This document shows, piece by piece, positions 1 to 6,191 of a DNA stretch of 7,247 nucleotides. Position numbers and translations under genes: made by a program. The notes beneath the pieces were generated by a model that saw only the letters and a program-made list of their open reading frames with translations, did not search any database and had not been told where the DNA came from. Source of the DNA: Deltaproteobacteria bacterium (lineage in GTDB: Bacteria; Desulfobacterota; DSM-4660; Desulfatiglandales; B25-G16). The stretch is from the NCBI GenBank assembly GCA_018400255.1, contig JAGYMO010000370.1, positions 1-7,247 of the forward strand, in the 5' to 3' direction. The first letter of the stretch is position 1, and each line of letters begins with the position of its first letter.

Positions 1-21
1 GAAGCGAAACGGCGAAACCAA

Positions 22-53
22 GTGGTGCCACGGGCTTGCCCGTGGGGCTCCAC
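22..53. repeat. GC-rich dyad hairpin, REP-like
   Basis: An 8-bp perfect inverted repeat, CCACGGGC (28-35) and GCCCGTGG (38-45), is separated by only TT. It sits inside a second 4-bp stem, GTGG (22-25) with CCAC (50-53), across an asymmetric internal loop. No T-run follows on either strand, so it does not look like a classical intrinsic terminator. It is much richer in GC than the AT-rich sequence to its right. The form resembles dispersed intergenic palindromes (REP-like elements), but a single copy in this window cannot show that it is repeated. It could also be an mRNA 3'-end stabiliser for a gene to the left of the window. The bases before it contain a direct repeat of GCGAAAC (4-10 and 12-18). 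Confidence 0.6.
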
Positions 54-198
54 AGCTTATCGAAATAAAATAAAAAAATGTTGTGTTTAAAGCATATTGA
101 GAGAACAAAAAATTCTACCTAACTGATAATTCTGCTATTGCCCGCCTGGCCTAAGGGAGCAAATGTTTTTTATACCCAGGAAGATAGCAAGACAAATC

Positions 199-226
199 TT
201 GGCTTAGTACAAGGAGCGTATAGTAT
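199..226 (+). promoter_or_regulatory. Candidate sigma-70-type promoter of the ABC operon
   Basis: TTGGCT (199-204, four of six to TTGACA) is followed after 16 bp by TAGTAT (221-226, four of six to TATAAT). An overlapping TATAGT (219-224) is a better -10 but has a shorter spacing. It lies about 33 bp before the start codon of the binding-protein gene and is the best match in this leader. It is seen by eye only, and the match is modest. Confidence 0.3.
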
Positions 227-244
227 CTATCTTTTAATTTTAAT

Positions 245-251
245 GGGAGGG
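245..251 (+). promoter_or_regulatory. Shine-Dalgarno site that decides the start of the binding-protein gene
   Basis: GGGAGGG lies 7 nt before the ATG at 259 but only 1 nt before the in-frame ATG at 253. The spacing therefore favours the second ATG, which gives a signal peptide beginning MKKLL rather than MVMKKLL. Confidence 0.7.
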
Positions 252-258
252 TATGGTC

Positions 259-1326
259 ATGAAAAAACTACTATTTGTTCTATTTTTACTGTCTGCATTT
301 TTAGCTATTAATGTTAGCATAGCAGCTGCTGACACACTTGCACTGCTTACATGGAAAGGGTATGCGCCTAAAACACTGGTTGATAAATTTCAGAAAGAAA
401 CCGGCATTGAGGTAAAGGTAACCTACACGAACAACGAGGAAATGATTGCCAAGCTAAGGGCAACACGCGGTGGCGGTTTTGACCTTGCCCAGCCAAGTCA
501 GGACCGTATTTCTTCTGTACAGGAAAAATATGAAATTTATCAACCCATTGACCTTTCGAGGATTAAAACCGATCAAATTATCCCCTCAATGCTGGAGGCC
601 GTAAAGAAAAATACGATGGTAAATGGCAAACCTCATGCGGTGCCTTTCTGCTGGGGAACATCCGGGCTTGTTGTAAATAAAAAATTTGCGTCTGATGCGA
701 AGGATTATTCCGACCTGCTTAATCCAAAATTTAAAGGCAGGGTCAGTTACCGCCTAAAGCGACCCACATTGATCGCCCTTGCATTTTCTATAGGTGATGA
801 TCCATTCGCCATGTACAATGCTGAAAATGCCTATGAGGCCCTTATGAATAAAGTCGGGCAGGCAATGATTGATGGCAAAGATATAGTAAAAAATTACTGG
901 ACAAATGGAGATGCCCTGCTTCAATCTATGAGATCTGGTGAGGTCTATCTTGCAATGGCATGGGATGGTGGCGGATGGAAGCTAAATGCAGAAAACCCGG
1001 ATATTGATTTTCTTGCGCCAAAAAGTGGTGCATTAGGCTGGATAGACACATTTGCATTGCCGGCAAAATCTGAGAATGTAGACGCAGCTTATAAATGGAT
1101 AAATTTCATGTTACGCCCGGAAAATGCCGCAATATTTACGAATGCCGAGAAATATGGAACCGCCTCAGATGGGGCAGTGAAACTCTTGGATGCAGACGTA
1201 AAGGCCAATTTTGAAAGAAGTTTTCCCCAAAAAGATATCGACAACATAAAGTGGTATCCACCAGTGCCGGCAAAGCTTGAGGCCATTGAGGGAAAAATCC
1301 TGGATAAGGTAAAGGCGGCAAAGTAA
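259..1326 (+). CDS. potD: ABC transporter periplasmic substrate-binding protein, spermidine/putrescine (PotD/PotF) type
   Basis: Captures the solute in the periplasm and delivers it to the inner-membrane permeases encoded downstream. From the ATG at 259 the protein is 355 aa, a normal length for PotD/PotF. Residues 1-24 form a signal peptide: MKK, a hydrophobic core, then SIAAA with probable cleavage before Asp25. The mature start (LALLTWKGYAPKTLVDKF, then KETGI) matches the family opening, in which E. coli PotD has a similar strand followed by FTKETGI. Trp235 (MAWDGG) and the pair Trp261/Asp263 (GWIDTFALPA) line up by eye with the polyamine-contacting Trp229, Trp255 and Asp257 of E. coli PotD. 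The C-terminal YKWINFMLRPENAA is also typical. Polyamine is the best guess for substrate. Related binding proteins take other small cations or acids, so specificity is inferred. It is the first gene of the operon, and a hairpin follows its stop. Confidence 0.9.
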   Translation: MKKLLFVLFLLSAFLAINVSIAAADTLALLTWKGYAPKTLVDKFQKETGIEVKVTYTNNEEMIAKLRATRGGGFDLAQPSQDRISSVQEKYEIYQPIDLSRIKTDQIIPSMLEAVKKNTMVNGKPHAVPFCWGTSGLVVNKKFASDAKDYSDLLNPKFKGRVSYRLKRPTLIALAFSIGDDPFAMYNAENAYEALMNKVGQAMIDGKDIVKNYWTNGDALLQSMRSGEVYLAMAWDGGGWKLNAENPDIDFLAPKSGALGWIDTFALPAKSENVDAAYKWINFMLRPENAAIFTNAEKYGTASDGAVKLLDADVKANFERSFPQKDIDNIKWYPPVPAKLEAIEGKILDKVKAAK

Positions 1327-1345
1327 AGATAAACACCAATAAAGT

Positions 1346-1366
1346 ATAATCAATTCATTTGATTAT
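1346..1366 (+). promoter_or_regulatory. Intercistronic AT-rich hairpin after the binding-protein gene
   Basis: ATAATCAA (1346-1353) and TTGATTAT (1359-1366) form a perfect 8-bp stem with a 5-nt loop, TTCAT. It begins 20 bp after the stop codon of the binding-protein gene and ends before the ATPase gene. No long T-run follows; the next bases are CTAAAAAAGGG, so full termination is unlikely. In known importer operons, hairpins at this position protect the upstream mRNA and keep the binding protein in excess of the membrane parts; that role here is inferred. A TATAAT at 1345-1350 overlaps the left arm but lacks a good -35. Confidence 0.5.
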
Positions 1367-1447
1367 CTAAAAAAGGGAGAGTTCTTACCATTGCAAGAGA
1401 ACTTTCCCTTTCTCCAAATAAAATTACCCTGCTATCAAGGCAAGCCC

Positions 1448-2539
1448 ATGGACATAGATTTATCCGCGCAGAATGTTACAAAGGTATTTGAGGAGTTTAC
1501 TGCAGTAGATAATGTATCTTTTGAGGTGGAAAATGGCAGATTCTTTTCCATTCTTGGTCCTTCAGGCTGTGGAAAGACTACCCTTTTGCGTATGATTGCC
1601 GGACTTACGGAACCAACTAAGGGGCGGATTGAAATTCGCGGTGAAAATATGATTGGTATCTCCCCTAACAAACGTCCTGTCAACCTCATTTTTCAGCACC
1701 TTGCCCTGTTTCCCATGATGGATGTAGGAGAAAACATAGCCTTCGGACTTCAACGACGGGGAGAGGGCAGGGAAACAATAAAAAGAAAGGTCAGCGCTAT
1801 ACTTGACAGTGTAGATCTTTCAGGTTTTGACAAGAAGAAAATTGAACAACTTTCCGGAGGCCAGCAACAAAGGGTGGCAATTGCCAGGTGCCTGGTTTTG
1901 GAGCCCACAGTGTTGCTGTTAGACGAACCATTAGGGGCCCTTGACCTGAAACTCCGTGAACAGATGAAGGTAGAGCTGAAAAAGCTCCAGGCTAAAATTG
2001 GCACTACATTTGTATACATTACCCATGACCAATCTGAGGCAATGGTAATGTCTGACTACGTGGCTGTCATGCATAATGGAAAGTTCGAACAAATTGACAC
2101 GCCCCAGAATCTCTACAACAAGCCTCAGACTCCATTTGTGGCACAGTTTGTGGGGGATAATAATATCTGGTCGGGAAAAATCCGTAAAGCTGAGGGCTTA
2201 TCTGCTGAAATTGAAACAGATGATGGCTCTGTTTTCAAGACGAAGGTCGATAAGGCACTCAAGCCAGGCCTCGAGGTTAACCTGTTTTTACGGCCAGAGG
2301 CCATGGTGATTGAGCCTGACAAGTGTATTGAAGATTTGAATAGATTTGAGGTTATTGTTAAATCAATTCTTTTTGACGGCGCGAACAGCCGGTTGCTTGC
2401 AAACCCTGTAAACGCAAATACCGAGATTCTTATAGCCTTGCCACAAAACCGCCAGTATGACTACATACAGATAAACGACAAGATAGAAATTGGGTGGAAC
2501 AAAAAGTCCGGTATCTGTTTTAAAAAAAATGAAGACTGA
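1448..2539 (+). CDS. potA: ABC transporter ATP-binding protein, polyamine importer (PotA) type
   Basis: Cytoplasmic ATPase that powers the importer. All nucleotide-binding motifs are intact (numbering from the ATG at 1448, 363 aa): Walker A GPSGCGKTT at 37-45, Q-loop Gln83 (FQHLALFP), signature LSGGQQQRVAIAR from 135, Walker B LLLDEP with Asp159/Glu160, D-loop GALD, and H-loop His193 (YITHDQSEA). The C-terminal 120 or so residues are the TOBE-type regulatory region usual for PotA/MalK-like ATPases. Start choice is uncertain. ATG 1448 has AAGG 7 nt upstream and gives the usual short lead-in to the first strand. A TTG at 1391, with GGGAGAG 9 nt before it, would add 19 residues that look unlike the family. 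The gene's end overlaps the first permease gene by 11 bp. The family is certain; the substrate follows from its partners. Confidence 0.9.
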   Translation: MDIDLSAQNVTKVFEEFTAVDNVSFEVENGRFFSILGPSGCGKTTLLRMIAGLTEPTKGRIEIRGENMIGISPNKRPVNLIFQHLALFPMMDVGENIAFGLQRRGEGRETIKRKVSAILDSVDLSGFDKKKIEQLSGGQQQRVAIARCLVLEPTVLLLDEPLGALDLKLREQMKVELKKLQAKIGTTFVYITHDQSEAMVMSDYVAVMHNGKFEQIDTPQNLYNKPQTPFVAQFVGDNNIWSGKIRKAEGLSAEIETDDGSVFKTKVDKALKPGLEVNLFLRPEAMVIEPDKCIEDLNRFEVIVKSILFDGANSRLLANPVNANTEILIALPQNRQYDYIQINDKIEIGWNKKSGICFKKNED

Positions 2540-3398
2540 AATAAAAAAACAATTTCGATGGGGGCTTCTGTTTTTCTTAACGCCTGTTCTGCTTTGGCTT
2601 ATCCTTTTGATTGTTCTACCGCAGATTGACTTATTTGTCATGTCATTCCGATCTGAAAACGATGCTGGCGAGATGGTATGGTCCATCACAAATTATTTAA
2701 ACTTTTTTCATGAGCCTATCTACTGGCTAACCTTCGTGCGAACAGCAACCTATTCTATTTTAGTAGCCTTCTTTACCTTTGTAATTGCCCTTCCCGTAGC
2801 CTTTTATATTACAAAGGTGGTAAAACCCAGGTTTCAGGGATCTCTCACCCTTTTACTCCTGCTGCCCTTCTGGGTTAGCGAAATGGTCAGGGTATACGGA
2901 TGGATGATTCTGTTAAGGGAAAGTGGCGTGATCAACCATTTTCTATTAAAACTGGGCTTAATGACGGAGCCCATAGAGATGCTGTACAGGGATAGCACCA
3001 TGATCTTAGGTCTTGTTTACACTTCCATGCTCTTTATGGTAGTTCCCCTGATTTCGGTGCTTGATAGCCTGGATGACAGCCTGATTGAAGCAGCCTATGA
3101 TTTAGGTGCCAACATGTGGTCTATTTTGTTTAAGATCATTATTCCTCATGCAACCCCGGGGATTGTCTCTGGCTCTATTGTAGTTTTCATGCTGACCCTG
3201 GGTAATTATTTGACCCCCAACCTGATGGGAGGAAAAAATTCCTTGTGGTTTACAGAACAGATATATAACCAATTTATCGCAAGCTTTAACTGGAATCAGG
3301 GCTCTGCATTTGGTTTTCTCCTTCTTTTTCTTTCATCATTGGTTATATGGATTGGATTAAAGCTGAGCAGGCAGACATTAAGTAAGGTTGTACAATGA
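2529..3398 (+). CDS. potB: ABC transporter permease, PotB type
   Basis: Inner-membrane half of the translocation channel, 289 aa. About six membrane segments can be read: near residues 12-37, 66-95, 106-129, 158-178, 211-234 and 261-280. The cytoplasmic EAA loop, which docks on the ATPase, is clear: EAAYDLGAN from 187 with the conserved Gly at 193, then the IIIPHATPGIVSG stretch. Length and order fit PotB. The ATG at 2529 lies inside the last codons of the ATPase gene (11-bp overlap), and no Shine-Dalgarno is visible before it (the preceding bases are TTTTAAAAAAA), so translation is probably coupled. A longer reading from TTG 2490 would add 13 residues overlapping the ATPase and is less likely. 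It pairs with the next permease, whose start overlaps its stop as ATGA. Confidence 0.88.
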   Translation: MKTEIKKQFRWGLLFFLTPVLLWLILLIVLPQIDLFVMSFRSENDAGEMVWSITNYLNFFHEPIYWLTFVRTATYSILVAFFTFVIALPVAFYITKVVKPRFQGSLTLLLLLPFWVSEMVRVYGWMILLRESGVINHFLLKLGLMTEPIEMLYRDSTMILGLVYTSMLFMVVPLISVLDSLDDSLIEAAYDLGANMWSILFKIIIPHATPGIVSGSIVVFMLTLGNYLTPNLMGGKNSLWFTEQIYNQFIASFNWNQGSAFGFLLLFLSSLVIWIGLKLSRQTLSKVVQ

Positions 3399-4249
3399 TA
3401 CGATCCCTGCCGCAATCTAAAGGCTATGCTATCGGTTTTAAGTTATACGTACTAGCATACTTTACCTTTCTGTTTGCCCCTCTTCTGGTAACCTGTATAC
3501 TTGCATTCAACGACTCCCAGTTTCCCTCTCTTCCGTGGAAGGGCTTTACCCTGGGGTGGTTTACGGCAAACCTTCCTGAACGGGTTGGCATCTTTCATGA
3601 TCAGATTAATTTAGATAGTATTTGGATAAGTATACAGACAGCCTTTTTTGTTACGCTGCTTTCTGTCTTCGTAGGTACATGCGCAGCGTTTCTCTTTGAA
3701 CAGGAGGATTTTCGCCTCAGACAGCTGCTTTACTTTTTAATGCTTGCCCCCCTTGTCATCCCCGGTGTTATCCTTGGAATATCCATTCTTATGTTCAGTA
3801 CCACTCTGGGAATTTATTTTGAAGAGAAGTGGAATTTAGACGTAGGGCTTTTCCGCCCAGGCTTCTGGTTGGTAGTTTTAGGGCAATTTTCTTTTATCAG
3901 CACTCTTGTTACCCTGGTAGTATCGGCTCGTTTAAAAAAATTTGATCGCACATTAGAGGAAGCCGCCATGAATCTTGGGGCAAACCGCTTCGAGGTAATC
4001 TGGCATATAACCCTCAAATATTTGAGGCCTGCAATTATAGCGGCAGGGGCTGTTGCCTTTCTTATGTCTTTCGAAAATTTTAACACCACTCTTTTTCTTG
4101 TAGGATCAGAGGCAACCCTTCCGATTAACCTTTACCTTCAAGTGAGAGATGGGAGCACGCCTGTAATAAATGCAATATCATTTTTGCTCATTGTTGGAAC
4201 CTCAATGGCTGCGCTGGTCAATCTTTACTTTAGTAAAAAAGAGGTATAA
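3395..4249 (+). CDS. potC: ABC transporter permease, PotC type
   Basis: Second inner-membrane subunit, 284 aa, forming the channel with the preceding permease. The first membrane segment is at about 16-37, followed by a periplasmic stretch with PWKGFTLGWF, which corresponds to the PotC-type 'lSlkWY' region. Further segments are near 77-100, 109-134, 157-178, 212-236 and 258-278. The EAA loop is EEAAMNLGANRFEVIWHITLK, with EAA at 189-191 and Gly195. The start ATG overlaps the preceding stop by 4 bp (ATGA), and AAGG lies about 9 nt upstream (within 3382-3386). It is the last gene of the operon; the next gene converges on it 45 bp away. I see no convincing terminator stem in that 45-bp gap, only weak A/T arms around a run of eight A's. 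Confidence 0.88.
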   Translation: MIRSLPQSKGYAIGFKLYVLAYFTFLFAPLLVTCILAFNDSQFPSLPWKGFTLGWFTANLPERVGIFHDQINLDSIWISIQTAFFVTLLSVFVGTCAAFLFEQEDFRLRQLLYFLMLAPLVIPGVILGISILMFSTTLGIYFEEKWNLDVGLFRPGFWLVVLGQFSFISTLVTLVVSARLKKFDRTLEEAAMNLGANRFEVIWHITLKYLRPAIIAAGAVAFLMSFENFNTTLFLVGSEATLPINLYLQVRDGSTPVINAISFLLIVGTSMAALVNLYFSKKEV

Positions 4250-4294
4250 AGAAAGTTTCCAGTTTAGATAAAAAAAACTTGAGTCTCGTCAGTC

Positions 4295-5137
4295 TTATTT
4301 GGCAATCAATACCTGCTTCCGGTTCGTTAAAACACCCCTGATGGTTACCGCCGCTATTACAATTACCCCACCGACAACTGCCCATTTGCCAGGTACTTCA
4401 CCCACCATCAATAATACCCAGATTGGATTTAAAATCGGCTCGATAATCGGGATGAGAATCGCCTCCATAGCGGTGACGTGTTTGATGGCAATTGAAAATA
4501 GGTAATAGGACAACCCCAACTGGAAAATACCCATAATGAACAATGCGACCCATCCGCCTACGTCAGGTGAAGATTGAAACATACAAGGCAGGCCGATCAC
4601 GCCGGTTAATAAATTCCCCAGAATGATAGGTTCCATAGTCGATATATGTTTTATTTTGCGAACAAACATAAAGAACCAGGCCAATCCAATGCCGCTGAAC
4701 ATAGCGAGAATGTTGCCCCAGAAATCGGAAATGCTCAGATCATCCATAAAGAAGAGCGTGAGCCCCCAAATTACCACGCCGGTAGTCAGCCAGTCTATCC
4801 AGGTAATGTCTTCATTCAGAAACCAACGGCTGAACAGCGCAATGTAAATGGGGGCGGAATACTGAATGAGTATCACATTGGCGGCCGTGGTGAGTTTATT
4901 GGCGGTGACAAACATAATGACCGCGATAGCATAGCTAATGCCCCCGCCAAGAAGCGATGCCGACCACCGCCAATGAAACTTCCGATAAATCAGCATTAAT
5001 ACTGTGCCGGCAATAATACTCCTCATCCCCGCAATGGCCAATGGATGCCAGTCGATGAGTTTTATAAGCAATCCACTGGTACTCCATAAAATGGCAGTAA
5101 TAACAAGTAAGATTTCAGCTTTATTTCGATCTTCCAT
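4295..5137 (-). CDS. EamA/DMT-superfamily transporter, 10-TM
   Basis: Inner-membrane transporter of the drug/metabolite transporter superfamily, 280 aa, the normal length. It has two tandem EamA repeats of about five membrane helices each. The first runs from residue 8 to about 130 and ends with NVILIQYSAPIYIALFSRWF and a helix GVVIWGLTLFF. The second runs from about 140 to 268 and ends with the matching MEAILIPIIEPILNPIWVLL and VVGGVIVIAAV. Family members export or exchange amino acids, nucleobases, sugars or other metabolites; nothing here fixes the substrate. The ATG at 5137 has a weak AAAGAG about 8 nt upstream. The gene converges on the ABC operon and diverges from the GntR-type regulator, sharing a 376-bp intergenic region with it, so regulation by that protein is possible. 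I cannot assign a gene symbol. Confidence 0.85.
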   Translation of the reverse strand: MEDRNKAEILLVITAILWSTSGLLIKLIDWHPLAIAGMRSIIAGTVLMLIYRKFHWRWSASLLGGGISYAIAVIMFVTANKLTTAANVILIQYSAPIYIALFSRWFLNEDITWIDWLTTGVVIWGLTLFFMDDLSISDFWGNILAMFSGIGLAWFFMFVRKIKHISTMEPIILGNLLTGVIGLPCMFQSSPDVGGWVALFIMGIFQLGLSYYLFSIAIKHVTAMEAILIPIIEPILNPIWVLLMVGEVPGKWAVVGGVIVIAAVTIRGVLTNRKQVLIAK

Positions 5138-5160
5138 TTATAGCTCTTTAGACAAATCCC

Positions 5161-5185
5161 AGGTGCATACCTATCATCGATAGGT
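5161..5185. promoter_or_regulatory. Palindrome cluster in the EamA leader, candidate operator
   Basis: ACCTATC (5169-5175) and GATAGGT (5179-5185) are perfect 7-bp arms around ATC. The left arm also pairs with AGGT at 5161-5164 across GCAT, giving three alternating half-sites AGGT/ACCT/AGGT in 25 bp. The cluster lies 23-48 bp upstream of the EamA start codon and downstream of its candidate promoter. It could be a protein-binding site or an mRNA hairpin. The binding protein is unknown. Confidence 0.4.
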
Positions 5186-5239
5186 TATTATCGCTCAGAG
5201 AAAAACCCTGGTAGATAAAAATGTGCTTTTTCTGGGGCA

Positions 5240-5269
5240 AGTATAGGAAGCTATAGCCGTGTATGTAAA
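5240..5269 (-). promoter_or_regulatory. Candidate promoter of the EamA gene
   Basis: Read on the minus strand, TTTACA (5269-5264, five of six to TTGACA) is followed after 18 bp by TATACT (5245-5240, five of six to TATAAT). Transcription would begin near 5233 and give a leader of about 95 nt that contains the 5161-5185 palindrome. Assigned by eye. Confidence 0.4.
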
Positions 5270-5345
5270 GAGAAAAGATTTCTGAATATATGATTGTTTT
5301 GGGATAGCCTGCTATCTTTATAATTGTGAAGATACCCAGGTGTTG

Positions 5346-5356
5346 GGTCTCAGACC
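5346..5356. promoter_or_regulatory. Inverted repeat GGTCT-C-AGACC, candidate GntR/FCD operator
   Basis: An 11-bp perfect dyad lies about 40 bp upstream of the -35 of the regulator's promoter. Its GGTC and GACC half-sites are those of many FadR-subfamily operators (core TGGTC-N-GACCA), but here they are separated by three bases instead of one. Autoregulation by the adjacent GntR protein is a reasonable guess only. Confidence 0.35.
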
Positions 5357-5394
5357 AGATAAATATGTGTTCTGTAGGATGTCCAATTTATTTC

Positions 5395-5424
5395 TTGACA
5401 GAAGATAAATATTTCATATATACA
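5395..5424 (+). promoter_or_regulatory. Promoter of the GntR-racemase unit
   Basis: A perfect TTGACA (5395-5400) is followed by TATATA at 5417-5422 (16-bp spacer) or TATACA at 5419-5424 (18-bp spacer). An inverted repeat ATATAT-AC-ATATAT (5416-5429) covers the -10. The implied leader is about 85 nt of AT-rich sequence before the ATG at 5514. It is the strongest -35 element I see in the window. Confidence 0.55.
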
Positions 5425-5429
5425 TATAT
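5416..5429. repeat. AT inverted repeat over the -10 element
   Basis: Perfect 6-bp arms ATATAT flank AC. The location across the -10 is where a repressor site would be expected, but alternating AT sequence forms such dyads easily by chance. Confidence 0.25.
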
Positions 5430-5513
5430 CTACAAATCAAAATACATTAAAATAAAAATTTTTTTGCTTGCCACCATTATTTTTTAATGAAATAAAAAGC
5501 GTAGCCCGATTAC

Positions 5514-6191
5514 ATGCAAAACTACCGACTCAAGATATATGAGGAGCTAAAACAAAGAATCATTTTGGGTAGATATAAGCAGGGGGCAATCCTGAATGAA
5601 AAGGAAATCTGCGAGGACTTTTCGGTTAGCAGAACCCCTTACAGGGAGGCCTTAATTCAACTCGAACTAGAGGGTTTGCTTATAATTCAACCCAAAGTGG
5701 GTGTGGTCGTTTCACCGATAGATCTGCAATCGCTTAGAGATGTTTTTGAGATGAGGACCATTCTCGAGGGGGTGGCAGCGCAACTCGCTTTTAAAAGGAT
5801 CCAGCCGCATCATTTAGACGTACTTAAGAAAACAGTTGAAAAAATCGAATCTCTTCGCCCAGAAGATGATATTTTTTCCTATTTAGAATTGGATGCGCAA
5901 TTTCACAGCATAATCCAGGACGCACAAGGAAATCAATTTCTAAAAGACTCGCTTGAAAGACTTTATAACCAATGCATGCGATTATGGAATACCATCGAAA
6001 ACACAGCTATAGTAGAAGATTTACTAAAAATATCTATTAAAGACATCAAAAAAATTTATCAAGCATTCATCGATAAAGACCAGGACGCGGTAGAAAGATT
6101 AATCAAAGAGCACTTCAACTCCTACTTGAAGACTATGGCCGCGCATTTAATAACTGGATTCGAAGATGAAAGTATATCGCATTACAAATAA
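5514..6191 (+). CDS. GntR-family transcriptional regulator, FCD (FadR) subfamily
   Basis: DNA-binding, ligand-responsive regulator of 225 aa, normal for the subfamily. Residues 1-66 are a GntR winged helix: helix 1 with LKQRIILGRYKQGAILNE, the recognition helix in DFSVSRTPYREAL (35-46), and the wing ending in GLLIIQPKVGVVV (54-66). Residues 72 to about 212 are an all-helical FCD domain starting with LRDVFEMRTILEG. Of the usual metal or ligand residues, Asp127 and His131 (LDAQFH) and His200 (KEHF) are present. The position that normally holds a third His (the E-H before the 'AI..GD' segment) appears to be Ile178. No Shine-Dalgarno is evident before the ATG, and an in-frame TAG at 5502-5504 rules out an earlier start. 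The end overlaps the racemase-family gene by 26 bp, so the two are probably co-expressed. The effector is unknown; an organic acid or amino acid is likely from the family and neighbours. Confidence 0.88.
   Translation: MQNYRLKIYEELKQRIILGRYKQGAILNEKEICEDFSVSRTPYREALIQLELEGLLIIQPKVGVVVSPIDLQSLRDVFEMRTILEGVAAQLAFKRIQPHHLDVLKKTVEKIESLRPEDDIFSYLELDAQFHSIIQDAQGNQFLKDSLERLYNQCMRLWNTIENTAIVEDLLKISIKDIKKIYQAFIDKDQDAVERLIKEHFNSYLKTMAAHLITGFEDESISHYK

Larger units (their letters stand above)
5138..5513. other. Divergent intergenic region with promoters and palindromes
   Basis: This 376-bp gap separates the minus-strand EamA gene from the plus-strand GntR gene and has no convincing ORF. It holds a candidate promoter for each gene, and inverted repeats at 5161-5185, 5346-5356 and 5416-5429, listed separately. 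A longer imperfect hairpin, AGAAAAA (5199-5205) with TTTTTCT (5227-5233), would fall in the EamA leader. The right part (about 5401-5500) is very AT-rich. The octamer CCCAGGTG occurs twice (5158-5165 and 5335-5342), once toward each gene. Confidence 0.6.

Noticed and set aside
140..165. Possible sigma-54 promoter (TGGCC followed by a GC)
   Set aside because: The GG-to-GC spacing is 9, not 10, and the flanking consensus bases are missing.
163..207. 14-codon frame MFFIPRKIARQILA in the leader of the ABC operon, with GGGAG upstream
   Set aside because: The Shine-Dalgarno is only 3 nt from the ATG, and the candidate promoter lies downstream of the frame's start, so it may not even be on the operon mRNA.
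2363..2689. 108-aa minus-strand frame across the ATPase-permease junction
   Set aside because: Both underlying plus-strand genes are well supported by motifs; the antisense frame shows no protein-like features.
4250..4294. Bidirectional terminator between the converging ABC operon and EamA gene
   Set aside because: Only 5-6 bp A/T arms (AAGTTT/AAACTT, AGTTT/AAACT) around an A-run are present; no stable stem is visible.
4646..4999. 117-aa plus-strand reading frame opposite the EamA gene
   Set aside because: It is antisense to a clear membrane-protein gene, has no recognisable domain and a low-complexity polar composition; it is a shadow frame.
172..5340. Shared ATACCCAGG at 172-180 and 5332-5340 as a common regulatory box
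   Set aside because: A 9-base match in 7 kb is easily chance, and it lacks symmetry or equal placement relative to the promoters.
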